Shown here piece by piece: positions 27,831 through 35,413 of a DNA stretch of 64,000 nucleotides. The DNA is taken from NCBI RefSeq assembly GCF_013388355.1, contig NZ_CP058246.1:1922001-1986000 (forward strand), in the 5' to 3' direction. Both the position numbers and the translations under genes were made by a program. Source of the stretch: Flavobacterium sp. LPB0248 (GTDB lineage: Bacteria; Bacteroidota; Bacteroidia; Flavobacteriales; Flavobacteriaceae). Each line of letters starts with the position of its first letter. Position 1 is the stretch's first letter. The notes below the pieces were generated by a model. The model worked only from the letters and a program-made list of their open reading frames with translations. It searched no databases and had not been told where the DNA came from.

Positions 27831-28247
27831 ATGAAAAAAATCTGGTTTTTTATCGCATTTACAGCTGTTTTATTTTCTTGCAGTGACAATAATAGAAGTA
27901 ATAACAATCCGTACATTCCTAACTATTCGATAAACGCTTATCTTGACACTAATCTTCCAACTTATAACAAATTATTATATCCAAGTAATCCGGTTTTTGT
28001 TGCCAATTATGGGGCAAAAGGGATTATTGTAATGAAAACCGGCGAAGGAACTTATACTGCTTTTGATGCAGCTTGTCCAAACCAAGCCTTGACTTCTTGT
28101 ACTCCAATGACAATCGATGGAATTTATGCTGTATGTTCTTGCGACAAAACTCAATATAATTTATTTACAGGACTTGGCGGAAAAGAATATCCGATGAAAC
28201 AATATCGTGTTGAATCTTCTGGAACTGTAATTCACGTATACAATTAA
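27831..28247 (+). CDS. Rieske-like lipoprotein lacking cluster histidines
   Basis: A 138-residue lipoprotein (lipobox LFSCSD). The C-terminal half has the layout of a Rieske domain: YTAFDAACPNQ, then VCSCDKTQYNLFTG and a final V-rich strand. In true Rieske proteins these boxes read C-x-H and C-x-x-H; here the histidines are replaced by Asn and Asp, so a normal 2Fe-2S cluster is unlikely. The remaining cysteines could form disulfides. Function unknown. Confidence 0.72.
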   Translation: MKKIWFFIAFTAVLFSCSDNNRSNNNPYIPNYSINAYLDTNLPTYNKLLYPSNPVFVANYGAKGIIVMKTGEGTYTAFDAACPNQALTSCTPMTIDGIYAVCSCDKTQYNLFTGLGGKEYPMKQYRVESSGTVIHVYN

Positions 28248-28251
28248 AAAC

Positions 28252-28284
28252 AAAAAAGCCTGAAAATAATTTCAGGCTTTTTTT
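28252..28284. terminator. Bidirectional terminator
   Basis: GCCTGAAA (28258-28265) and TTTCAGGC (28270-28277), with A-run on the left and T7 on the right. It serves the Rieske-like gene and the convergent TonB receptor gene. Confidence 0.92.
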
Positions 28285-28298
28285 GTATCTTAACTTCA

Positions 28299-30488
28299 TT
28301 AGAATTTCAAACTCAAACCAATTAAGAAGTTTGTTCCGGCTTGTGGATAATAGTATGGGTAAACATCCCACATTGCTCCGTTTGAAACATATTTCTTGTC
28401 GAAAATATTATTTACCAATGCAGTAATTGTTATCGATTGGAAAATCGTTTTTGGTTTTATTTCGTAAGATGCATTAAAATCGTTTACAAAGTAATCTGCC
28501 AATTTAGCTGCTGGAAGTTCAATATTGTTCATGTATTGTTCTCCAACATATTTTTGCAATAATGAAAGATACAATCTCTCCATAGGTTTATACACAATAA
28601 CGTTTCCTGCAATTACTTCTGGAGAATAGGCAATTTTTGTAGTTCCGTAAAATTCTCCATCAACAGCTAAATCTACGTTTTTGTTACTGCTTAAAGTAAA
28701 ATTTGGTCTTAGAGTGAATTTCTCAGAAAGTGCAATCGTCGCATCAAACTCAAATCCTAAACGGTAGCTTTTCTCTGTATTAGCGCGAATCGGGTTTCCA
28801 ACATCGTCTAATCTTCCCGTTAAAATCAATTGATCTCTATATCCCATATAATATAGATTCGAATTCAATTGAAATTTCTCTGAATTGAATCTCCATCCTA
28901 ACTCAAAATCATTTAGTTTTTCCGGTTTTACATTTCCACCTTCGTAATCTGTTCTGTTTGGTTCACGATTCGCTCGTGCGTAAGAGAAATACAAAGTGTT
29001 TTTTTCATTGAAAGCATAATTCAAACCAGCTTTCGGATTAAAGAAATTAAAATTATCATCTACCAAACCAGTTTCTTTACTATTTGCTTTATATTTCACA
29101 TTTCTGTATTGCAAATCTCCGTAGAAACTTAACTTTTCTGTGAATTGATAATTTGCTTTCGCGAAAACATTACCATCCGTTTTTGACGAATAATCATCGT
29201 AATAATGGGCTCCTAATGTTGATTGATCTGAATATTGGGACCAGATTACTTTTCCGAAATGGTCTCCTTCATATTTATTCCAACCTCCTCCTAAAATAAC
29301 ATTTAGTTTTTCTGTTACATATTTAGCAGAAAAAGTCGTTCCGTAGAAATCATTATCCAACCATTTTTGACGAATCAAATCGGTTACTGGAATTAAATTC
29401 CCTTTGTCATCTTCAACTGTTTTTGTTGGCTTAATTGGCCCATAACCTTCAACAGGTTCATCTTCTTTATAATTTTCATAATAGCCTTTTCCTTTTGTAT
29501 AATGAAATGCTAGGTTTGTACTCCATTTATCAGAAATCGATTCACTCCAGTGCAATTGATAATGATCTTGATTATAGTTATCGGTTTCGTTATCATAAAA
29601 ATGCACATTTCCAGCATCGTCTGTATACATTCCTGCAGAATTAAAAGTACGATTTGTATTAAGAGTTTCTGCATCGATTCCGTTCCAAGATTGATACGTT
29701 TTTTCAGTTCCTCCAAAAACCAATGCTTTAATCAAAGTTGTTTTACCAACATAAGTCCCTTGCAAGAAATATGATTTTAAATCGGCACTTCCGCGATCAA
29801 TATATCCGTGTGTTTTTATTGTAGACAAACGTCCAGCAATTTCAAAATGATCATTTAATAAACCAGTACTAAACTTTACCGTATTTTTAATTGTATTGAA
29901 TGATCCTGCAGAGCTTGAGATTTCACCTGTTGCTTTTCTAGCATAACTATCGGTCAATAAATTTAAACTGGCACCAAAGGCACCTGCTCCATTTGTAGAA
30001 GTTCCAACTCCACGCTGCAATTGAAGACTTTCTACAGAAGAAGCAAAATCGGGCATATTTACCCAAAACGTTCCTTGACTTTCTGCATCATTGTATGGAA
30101 TCCCGTTTATGGTTACGTTAACACGTGTTGCGTCGCTTCCACGAACTCGAATTCCTGTGTAACCAACACCATTTCCTGCATCTGAAGTTGTTACTACTGA
30201 AGGCATGTAATTCATCAGAACAGGAATATCCTGACCTAGATTTCTGTACTTAATTTCCTTTTTATCCATATTGCTGAAACTTACTGGAGTTTTTGTAGTA
30301 ACGCGAACCGCAGAAACCAATACATCATCAAGCTTATTCACTTTGGTAGAATCCTGCTGTTGTGCAAAAGACAAAACAGTAAAGAAGATGGATAAAAGAG
30401 AAAAGAAAATAGATTTTAGGTTCAACTTTGAACCTTTGTGCCTTTGTACCTTTGTACCTTTAGAAGCACCTAAAAAAATAGTTTTCAT
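28299..30488 (-). CDS. TonB-dependent outer-membrane receptor under TPP control (likely thiamine)
   Basis: A 729-residue outer-membrane beta-barrel transporter. The plug domain (about residues 50-165) contains LDDVLVSAVRVTTKTPVSF, GIRVRGSDATRVNVTINGIP and RGVGTSTNGAGAFGASLNL; the rest is barrel, ending in LKF. A TPP riboswitch precedes it, so thiamine or a derivative is the likely cargo. The N-terminus is odd: residues 10-21 (KGTKVQRHKGSK) are encoded by a short tandem repeat, and a TTG at 30425 would give a cleaner signal peptide. The ATG at 30488 is kept because it lies in a leader hairpin. Confidence 0.9.
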   Translation of the reverse strand: MKTIFLGASKGTKVQRHKGSKLNLKSIFFSLLSIFFTVLSFAQQQDSTKVNKLDDVLVSAVRVTTKTPVSFSNMDKKEIKYRNLGQDIPVLMNYMPSVVTTSDAGNGVGYTGIRVRGSDATRVNVTINGIPYNDAESQGTFWVNMPDFASSVESLQLQRGVGTSTNGAGAFGASLNLLTDSYARKATGEISSSAGSFNTIKNTVKFSTGLLNDHFEIAGRLSTIKTHGYIDRGSADLKSYFLQGTYVGKTTLIKALVFGGTEKTYQSWNGIDAETLNTNRTFNSAGMYTDDAGNVHFYDNETDNYNQDHYQLHWSESISDKWSTNLAFHYTKGKGYYENYKEDEPVEGYGPIKPTKTVEDDKGNLIPVTDLIRQKWLDNDFYGTTFSAKYVTEKLNVILGGGWNKYEGDHFGKVIWSQYSDQSTLGAHYYDDYSSKTDGNVFAKANYQFTEKLSFYGDLQYRNVKYKANSKETGLVDDNFNFFNPKAGLNYAFNEKNTLYFSYARANREPNRTDYEGGNVKPEKLNDFELGWRFNSEKFQLNSNLYYMGYRDQLILTGRLDDVGNPIRANTEKSYRLGFEFDATIALSEKFTLRPNFTLSSNKNVDLAVDGEFYGTTKIAYSPEVIAGNVIVYKPMERLYLSLLQKYVGEQYMNNIELPAAKLADYFVNDFNASYEIKPKTIFQSITITALVNNIFDKKYVSNGAMWDVYPYYYPQAGTNFLIGLSLKF
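30430..30462. repeat. Tandem CCTTTGTAC units in receptor N-terminus
   Basis: The plus strand reads AACCTTTGTGCCTTTGTACC and continues with another CTTTGTACCTTT, i.e. three to four 9-base units. They lie in frame between the receptor start codon and its signal peptide. Confidence 0.6.
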
Positions 30489-30519
30489 TCGTAAAGAATT
30501 ACGAATAAAAGGGGGAATT
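30487..30519 (-). promoter_or_regulatory. Expression platform of receptor riboswitch
   Basis: On the minus strand ATTCGTAA and TTACGAAT (30487-30506) form an 8-bp hairpin that contains the first two bases of the ATG. Just upstream, CCCCTTT (minus strand, inside 30507-30519) is complementary to AAAGGGG at the 5' side of the aptamer. This allows a start-codon switch; inferred. Confidence 0.55.
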
Positions 30520-30579
30520 ATTCTTTTGTTAAATTAATAAATGTGTTTCACGACAAAATAAAGTGTGCACGCTCGATAG

Positions 30580-30662
30580 TGTCGTTTTCCCTTAGCAACA
30601 TTACTCGCTCAGGTTCTTTGGGTATGATCTCAGCTCGTTATTTAGAGCACCCCTTTGAGACA
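30580..30662 (-). promoter_or_regulatory. TPP riboswitch aptamer upstream of TonB receptor
   Basis: Read on the minus strand: AAAGGGGTGCTC, GAGCTGAGATCATACCC, GAACCTGAGCGAGTAATG and GCTAAGGGAAAACG, the conserved THI-element order. The outer stem can be TGTC/GACA. It ends about 92 bases before the receptor start. Confidence 0.95.
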
Positions 30663-30665
30663 GTG

Positions 30666-30695
30666 CAAATGTAATGTTAAAAAGTTAAATTCCAA
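30666..30695 (-). promoter_or_regulatory. Promoter of TPP riboswitch-receptor transcript
   Basis: On the minus strand TTG (30693-30695), 19 bases and TACATTTG (30666-30673) form a full Bacteroidetes promoter. Transcription would begin at the aptamer. Confidence 0.72.
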
Positions 30696-30700
30696 TATTG

Positions 30701-30787
30701 AAAATTCCAAATTCCAAAAATTCAACTAGATTGAAACTAAAATTCCACATTCCAACATTAACCTTAGTTGTTGGAATTTGGAATTTT
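30701..30787. repeat. Inverted repeat of AAATTCCAAATTCC words
   Basis: AAAATTCCAAATTCCAA (30701-30717) is the exact complement of 30771-30787. The right arm touches the arfB stop codon. The same word family occurs at 8801-8942 and 24034-24081. Confidence 0.7.
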
Positions 30788-31190
30788 ACTCTATATTCGG
30801 TTTTCTTCTAGATTGTTTAAGATCAGAAATATTCTTTTTATCCTTGATTCTTTTCTTAATTACCGCTTTTGGAACTTTTGTAGCTTTTCTAACTTTCGGG
30901 ACATAAAGTCCTTTTTTAATAATTTCTAAAAATCGTTTGGTTACAATTTCTTTGTTTTTAAGCTGACTGCGGTCTTCATCGCAATTTAAAATCAAGATAT
31001 TTTCAGAAGTTAATCTTGCTACTATATTTTCTTGCAACAGTAATTTCTCGTCTTCAGATAAAGCTTGAGAGGCATTCAGATCAAAACTCAAAACTACTTT
31101 AGACGAAACTTTATTCACATTTTGCCCACCTGCTCCACTGCTTCGAACAGCTTTAAAATTTAATTCTGATATGATTTTGTCCGCATCCAT
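30786..31190 (-). CDS. arfB: Alternative ribosome-rescue factor ArfB-like peptidyl-tRNA hydrolase
   Basis: A 134-residue RF1-type hydrolase. The GGQ motif sits in RSSGAGGQNVNKVSSKV and the C-terminal tail is basic (KKRIKDKKNISDLKQSRRK), as in ArfB/YaeJ, which inserts the tail into the empty mRNA channel of stalled ribosomes and releases the peptide. Two bases separate it from the upstream fusion gene. Confidence 0.9.
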   Translation of the reverse strand: MDADKIISELNFKAVRSSGAGGQNVNKVSSKVVLSFDLNASQALSEDEKLLLQENIVARLTSENILILNCDEDRSQLKNKEIVTKRFLEIIKKGLYVPKVRKATKVPKAVIKKRIKDKKNISDLKQSRRKPNIE

Positions 31191-31192
31191 AA

Positions 31193-33307
31193 TTATTGTG
31201 GCTGATGTGCAGCTTTCAACAAATCATTTACCGTTTTTACAGGATTAAAAGTAATCAAAGGCACAGCAACAAAAACAGTTAACCAATTAGCCATTGACCC
31301 GTTCCATAAACCTGGCAATTCGTAACTTCTCACTGTTTTCCCTTCAACACTTTTCTCCACGATAAAACCAGCTTTTTGATCTACAAACTGCAATAAATCA
31401 AATTTCTCCTTTTTATAATTTTTAATACCACAAACCAAATCTACCGGATTAAAATGTGTTGCTTCCGCTAAAATTGCTTGTTGTTTTTTGCTAGCCAAAT
31501 CTACCTGAGAAGTTTCAACAATTTGAAGAGAATTCGCTCCTTTATCATTCATAACCCAAAAAGGTCCCCCTCCCGGTTCTCCTTCATTCTTAACCATTCC
31601 GCAAACACGAATTGGTCTATCTAATAGTTCTTTGATTTTACTAATTTTATTATCAAAAGTAAATTTACTGAAGTCATTACTCATCTCGACATTTAGCTCT
31701 TCTTTTAAAAACAAAACAATATCTGCTAAATGATTTTCTTTGATGTCATCTTGATCAATTGCCTTCAAATAAGAAAAAACTTTTTGCTGTATTTCAATTA
31801 AAACACCTGCTAATGCTTTTTTGTATAATGTAATTTTATCAATATGATTCTGAATCACATTGTCTATATTTTTAATAAAGATTACATCTGCATCAAGATC
31901 ATTTAAATTTTCAATCAAAGCGCCATGTCCCCCAGGTCTAAAAACTAAATTATCATTCTTATCTTTTACCAATTTGTTTTCTCCATCAATAGTGATGGAG
32001 TCTGTACTTTTATTTTGATACGAATAACCAATATTAATTTTAACTCCTGATGGCTCTTCAATTTTGCCTATAACCTCATCAACTCCATCGTAAAATAAGT
32101 TTTGATGAATTTCTGATACAGTAAAATGCAGATTGGAAACCTTGTTTGAAGTAGCATAATGTATACATTCATTTAAATGCTCTTCAATTGGAGTTGCAAT
32201 ATGTGTTTCGTATAAATGAAATGGCAATACTGCTTTTGGCTTATTCGCAAAATTAAAATAATCGGGAGACAACAATAATTTTATAAAATAATAATTCTTG
32301 TAATCTCTTTCAAGAGTTTCAAAATCAGAATAAATTTCTCTTAACTTTTGATCTATAGATTTGAAGAAAGGAAACTTATCCATTCCGATAATAAAAATGG
32401 CAAGTTCTTTGTCTTTTTTTCTATTTATATAAGCATTAATAGTTTCTTTCTGAATATCAAAATCATTAAGAAAAGCAGTTAGAAATTTAAACATTCTGGT
32501 CGCAGCACCAGAAGCGGGAACAAACTTTTTAATTTTTAAATTTTCTTTTTGTTTATCAAAAAACACCGCTTTATCTTCAAAATCTTTTTCAGATAAACTT
32601 AAAATTCCATTATCAGTTGTTGCAGGACTTACTAAATTACTTTTAGCAATTCCGTTATCAAGAATTTCGAGTTGTTTTAGAATTTTTTCAAAAGGAATTC
32701 CTCTATCGTAAATTTGAACAAAATCTGATGACGTAAATCCTTTTTCTTTAGCCAAAGTCAAATCATCGATAATAGCAATTGCTTTTGCCAAACGTGTTTC
32801 TTTGTCTCCTGATAATGTTATAAAAGGCTTTTTTGTATCTATTAATGTCTGTTTAAAAACAGAAAACACCGTTTCTCTTCCTTCGGGAGTATCACGAATA
32901 TCGTCTTTTTCCCAAGGAACATCAATATCTGTAAGGAAAAATAAATCGTATTCATGTTTTAGCGCCGCTTCGTTTAAAAGCGGGTCACAAAAACCGTAAT
33001 ACATTTCAGAAAACACTTTGGTTACCATCAAATTGGTATCACAAAACAAGTATTTATTTGCACTAGCCAATTTTTCATTTTCCAATGCAGTCTGGCCATA
33101 CGCAATTGGCATCATATCATCAGCTACACAAATATGCTTATTCTCTTCCCATTTTTCTTGCAAATAGTCGCGTGCAAATTCGGGAACCCATTCGGTTTCG
33201 TAGTAATCTGCAAGCTGTTTTGCTAAGGTTGTTTTTCCTGTACTTTCAGGACCAAACAAAGCAATTTTTATGATATTTGTTTTTTGCTGTTTAAGATCTT
33301 TCTCCAT
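31193..33307 (-). CDS. NadR-like P-loop kinase fused to DUF4301
   Basis: A 704-residue two-part protein. Residues 1-190 are a NadR-type kinase (AAA_28): Walker A GPESTGKTTLAKQ at 19-31, EFARDYLQEKW and FCDTNLMVTKVFSEM. Such domains phosphorylate nicotinamide riboside. Residues about 210-704 match DUF4301, with FVPASGAATRMFKFL, GMDKFPFF, VFRPGGHGALIENLNDLDAD and GEPGGGPFWV; the LPFHLYETH and GGHGAL stretches look nucleotidyltransferase-like. I see no frameshift, so the fusion looks real. It overlaps the PnuC-family gene by 40 bases. Confidence 0.8.
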   Translation of the reverse strand: MEKDLKQQKTNIIKIALFGPESTGKTTLAKQLADYYETEWVPEFARDYLQEKWEENKHICVADDMMPIAYGQTALENEKLASANKYLFCDTNLMVTKVFSEMYYGFCDPLLNEAALKHEYDLFFLTDIDVPWEKDDIRDTPEGRETVFSVFKQTLIDTKKPFITLSGDKETRLAKAIAIIDDLTLAKEKGFTSSDFVQIYDRGIPFEKILKQLEILDNGIAKSNLVSPATTDNGILSLSEKDFEDKAVFFDKQKENLKIKKFVPASGAATRMFKFLTAFLNDFDIQKETINAYINRKKDKELAIFIIGMDKFPFFKSIDQKLREIYSDFETLERDYKNYYFIKLLLSPDYFNFANKPKAVLPFHLYETHIATPIEEHLNECIHYATSNKVSNLHFTVSEIHQNLFYDGVDEVIGKIEEPSGVKINIGYSYQNKSTDSITIDGENKLVKDKNDNLVFRPGGHGALIENLNDLDADVIFIKNIDNVIQNHIDKITLYKKALAGVLIEIQQKVFSYLKAIDQDDIKENHLADIVLFLKEELNVEMSNDFSKFTFDNKISKIKELLDRPIRVCGMVKNEGEPGGGPFWVMNDKGANSLQIVETSQVDLASKKQQAILAEATHFNPVDLVCGIKNYKKEKFDLLQFVDQKAGFIVEKSVEGKTVRSYELPGLWNGSMANWLTVFVAVPLITFNPVKTVNDLLKAAHQPQ

Positions 33308-33891
33308 TCTAAATAAGCTGAAATAGCCAAAATTGTAAAAATTATGTATTGAAGCGACAACATTCCTAAGCCACGATAAGCATAGAGAGGCACAACAATA
33401 ATATCACCAATAATCCAAAGTGTCCAGTTTTCTATTTTTTTTCTGGCCATATACCACATTCCTGCGAAAAATATTCCGGATGAAATCATATCAACATAAT
33501 TGTCTTTATGAATTTCATAATCAAAATATTTATAAATGCCGAAAACTACAAAAACAGTCACAATAAACAGTAAGATTCCGATTATTTTTTCATTAAAACT
33601 TGTACGGGTAATTGGCAGATTATCTTCTGCAGTTCCTCCTTTTGCCCAGACATACCATCCATAAATACTCATAACTGAAAAATAAGCATTTATGATCATA
33701 TCTCCCATATAACCAGCAATATAAAGCAGATAAACCGATATTGCAGTAGCGATTAATCCTGTTGGATATACCCAGATGTTTTCTTTTTTGGCAAACCACA
33801 CACTTAAAATTCCGCAAACAAATACCAGAAATTCCAAAGCAATGTGCCAAAGCGGTGCATTTTTATAACTTTCTAAAAAAAAATCTATCAT
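33268..33891 (-). CDS. PnuC-family vitamin transporter (nicotinamide riboside or thiamine)
   Basis: A 207-residue inner-membrane protein with about seven helices. The family signature appears as INAYFSVMSIYGWYVWAKGG and WTLWIIGDIIVVPLYAYRGL. PnuC takes up nicotinamide riboside, and the next gene starts with a NadR-like kinase domain that would trap it by phosphorylation. PnuT, a thiamine transporter, belongs to the same family and in Bacteroidetes is often tied to TPP riboswitches; the receptor under a TPP riboswitch lies 2.8 kb away. The cargo is therefore uncertain. Confidence 0.85.
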   Translation of the reverse strand: MIDFFLESYKNAPLWHIALEFLVFVCGILSVWFAKKENIWVYPTGLIATAISVYLLYIAGYMGDMIINAYFSVMSIYGWYVWAKGGTAEDNLPITRTSFNEKIIGILLFIVTVFVVFGIYKYFDYEIHKDNYVDMISSGIFFAGMWYMARKKIENWTLWIIGDIIVVPLYAYRGLGMLSLQYIIFTILAISAYLEWRKILNSKKQIS

Positions 33892-33911
33892 GAAAATGTG
33901 GTATTTGACAT

Positions 33912-34640
33912 TTATAATTCAAAAAAACGACTGTTATTTTCAAAGGCAGTTCCAATAACAACCAAATCTGCGCCCGCTTTATATGCTTTTTGAATTCCGT
34001 GCAAATCTACAATTCCTCCGCCAACAATTACAGGAATTTCAACATTTTGAGAAATCAGTTCAATCATTTCTGTAGGAACAGGCTGTTTTGCACCACTTCC
34101 TGCTTCTAAGTAAATAAGTTGGTTTCCTAACATTTCTCCCGCTTGCGCTGTAGCCAAAACCAAATCAAGATTTTCGCGACTTAAAGGTTTTGTTTTACTC
34201 ACACGGGCAACAGCTGTTTCATTGCCACTTTCAATTAAAATATATCCTGTAGAAATAACTTCTAAATTTGTTTTCTTAAGAATTGGAGCAGCCTGAACCT
34301 GATACTCGATCAAATAATCTGGATTTCGACCAGACAATAAAGACAGAAACAAAATACCATCTGCCTTTGGCGAAATCTGCGAAGGATCGCCAGGAAACAA
34401 AATAACAGGTAAATTCGTTTTTTGCTTTAACTCCGAAATCAATTCTTCTAAAATGTTATTCTGAACAATACTTCCTCCTACAAAAATGTGAGTTGCAGGC
34501 GAACCATTAATTTTTTCAATTAAATGATTGACATTTTCCAATACAATTTTATCAGGATCCAAAAGCACTGCCAGTAATTTTTGGCCATTGCTTTTAGCTT
34601 CTAAAATCTGTTGTCTAATAGTTAGTATTTGTTCTTGCAT
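33912..34640 (-). CDS. Geranylgeranylglyceryl phosphate synthase-family protein
   Basis: A 242-residue TIM barrel of the GGGP synthase/PcrB family: LLAVLLDPDKI, FVGGSIVQNN, ILFPGDPSQISPKADGILFLSLLSGRNPDYLI, LEAGSGAKQPVP and VGGGIVD. The family joins polyprenyl diphosphate to glycerol-1-phosphate, the first step of archaeal-type ether lipids, and bacterial members are known in Bacteroidetes. It lies 20 bases before the PnuC-family gene and probably heads that operon. Confidence 0.92.
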   Translation of the reverse strand: MQEQILTIRQQILEAKSNGQKLLAVLLDPDKIVLENVNHLIEKINGSPATHIFVGGSIVQNNILEELISELKQKTNLPVILFPGDPSQISPKADGILFLSLLSGRNPDYLIEYQVQAAPILKKTNLEVISTGYILIESGNETAVARVSKTKPLSRENLDLVLATAQAGEMLGNQLIYLEAGSGAKQPVPTEMIELISQNVEIPVIVGGGIVDLHGIQKAYKAGADLVVIGTAFENNSRFFEL

Positions 34641-34693
34641 ACGGGGTGTAAAAGTAAAAGATTTTTAATGTAGAAGAACTATTTTGAATAAAT

Positions 34694-34701
34694 TATATTT
34701 G
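34694..34701 (+). promoter_or_regulatory. Promoter -7 element of Crp/Fnr gene
   Basis: TATATTTG matches TAnnTTTG, 33 bases before the start codon; the -33 part is weak. Confidence 0.45.
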
Positions 34702-34734
34702 TTCAATGTCTTTTGGTAACGTAAACAATACATT

Positions 34735-35331
34735 ATGATTACAGTCGAATTACTAGAAAAGTATGATGTTGCAAAAAAATCATTTAATAAAAATGATGTT
34801 ATTTTCGAAGAAGGAAACCTACCGTCAAACTATTATCAGATTATTTCTGGTGAAGTAAAAATGAGCAATTATAATGATGACGGTCGAGAATTTATTCAGG
34901 GTATTTTTTATAACGGACAATCTTTTGGTGAACCACCACTATTTTTAAACCAAAAATATCCAGCAAATGCTATTGCTGTAGAAAATACAGCGCTTTTTAT
35001 TCTTTCTAAAGAGAACTTCATGAGGCTTTTAGAAGAAAATCCAAGAGTGAGTATTCAAATAATAGAAAATCTAGCGCAGAGATTGTATTACAAATCGGTT
35101 ATGGCTGCCGAAATATCGACACACGAACCTGAACATCGTGTCTTAAAACTGATTGATCACGGAATTGCTTACTTCAATTTTCAAAAAGATAAGAATGGTT
35201 ATCTCATTAATTTTACCAGACAGCAGATTGGAGATTTAACTGGTTTACGGGTTGAAACCGTTATTAGAACCATAAAAGCATTGGAAAAAAAAGGCGAACT
35301 GAAGATTATTAACCGAAAAGTATACAGATAA
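34735..35331 (+). CDS. Crp/Fnr-family transcriptional regulator
   Basis: A 198-residue regulator with an N-terminal cyclic-nucleotide-binding-like domain (FEEGNLPSNYYQIISGEVKM, GQSFGEPPLF) and a C-terminal winged helix (FTRQQIGDLTGLRVETVIRTIKALEKKG). It has no cysteine cluster, so it is not an iron-sulfur FNR. Its neighbours downstream are a small membrane protein and a truncated globin, which suggests control of a nitric-oxide or oxygen response. A Crp/Fnr-type palindrome follows its stop codon. Confidence 0.92.
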   Translation: MITVELLEKYDVAKKSFNKNDVIFEEGNLPSNYYQIISGEVKMSNYNDDGREFIQGIFYNGQSFGEPPLFLNQKYPANAIAVENTALFILSKENFMRLLEENPRVSIQIIENLAQRLYYKSVMAAEISTHEPEHRVLKLIDHGIAYFNFQKDKNGYLINFTRQQIGDLTGLRVETVIRTIKALEKKGELKIINRKVYR

Positions 35332-35342
35332 AAAAACTTCTG

Positions 35343-35364
35343 TTTTATGATTAAAGTCATAAAA
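35343..35364. promoter_or_regulatory. Palindromic Crp/Fnr-type operator
   Basis: TTTTATGA-N6-TCATAAAA is a perfect 8-bp inverted repeat with the 6-base spacing of Crp-family sites. Its centre lies about 42 bases before the start predicted from the -7 element at 35384, the classic activator position. Confidence 0.6.
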
Positions 35365-35383
35365 TGCATTACTATTGTCGCTG

Positions 35384-35391
35384 TAATTTTG
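35384..35391 (+). promoter_or_regulatory. Promoter -7 element of membrane protein-globin operon
   Basis: TAATTTTG matches TAnnTTTG; no -33 TTG at the right distance, which fits an activator-dependent promoter. Confidence 0.5.
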
Positions 35392-35413
35392 TTGATATAA
35401 AAAACTGAATATC

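Noticed and set aside
30430..30462. Possible CRISPR repeats
   Set aside because: Units are about 9 bases without spacers; no cas genes in the window.
28299..30488. Possible frameshift in the TonB receptor because of the odd N-terminus
   Set aside because: The frame is open through plug and barrel to the terminal phenylalanine; only the N-terminus is unusual.
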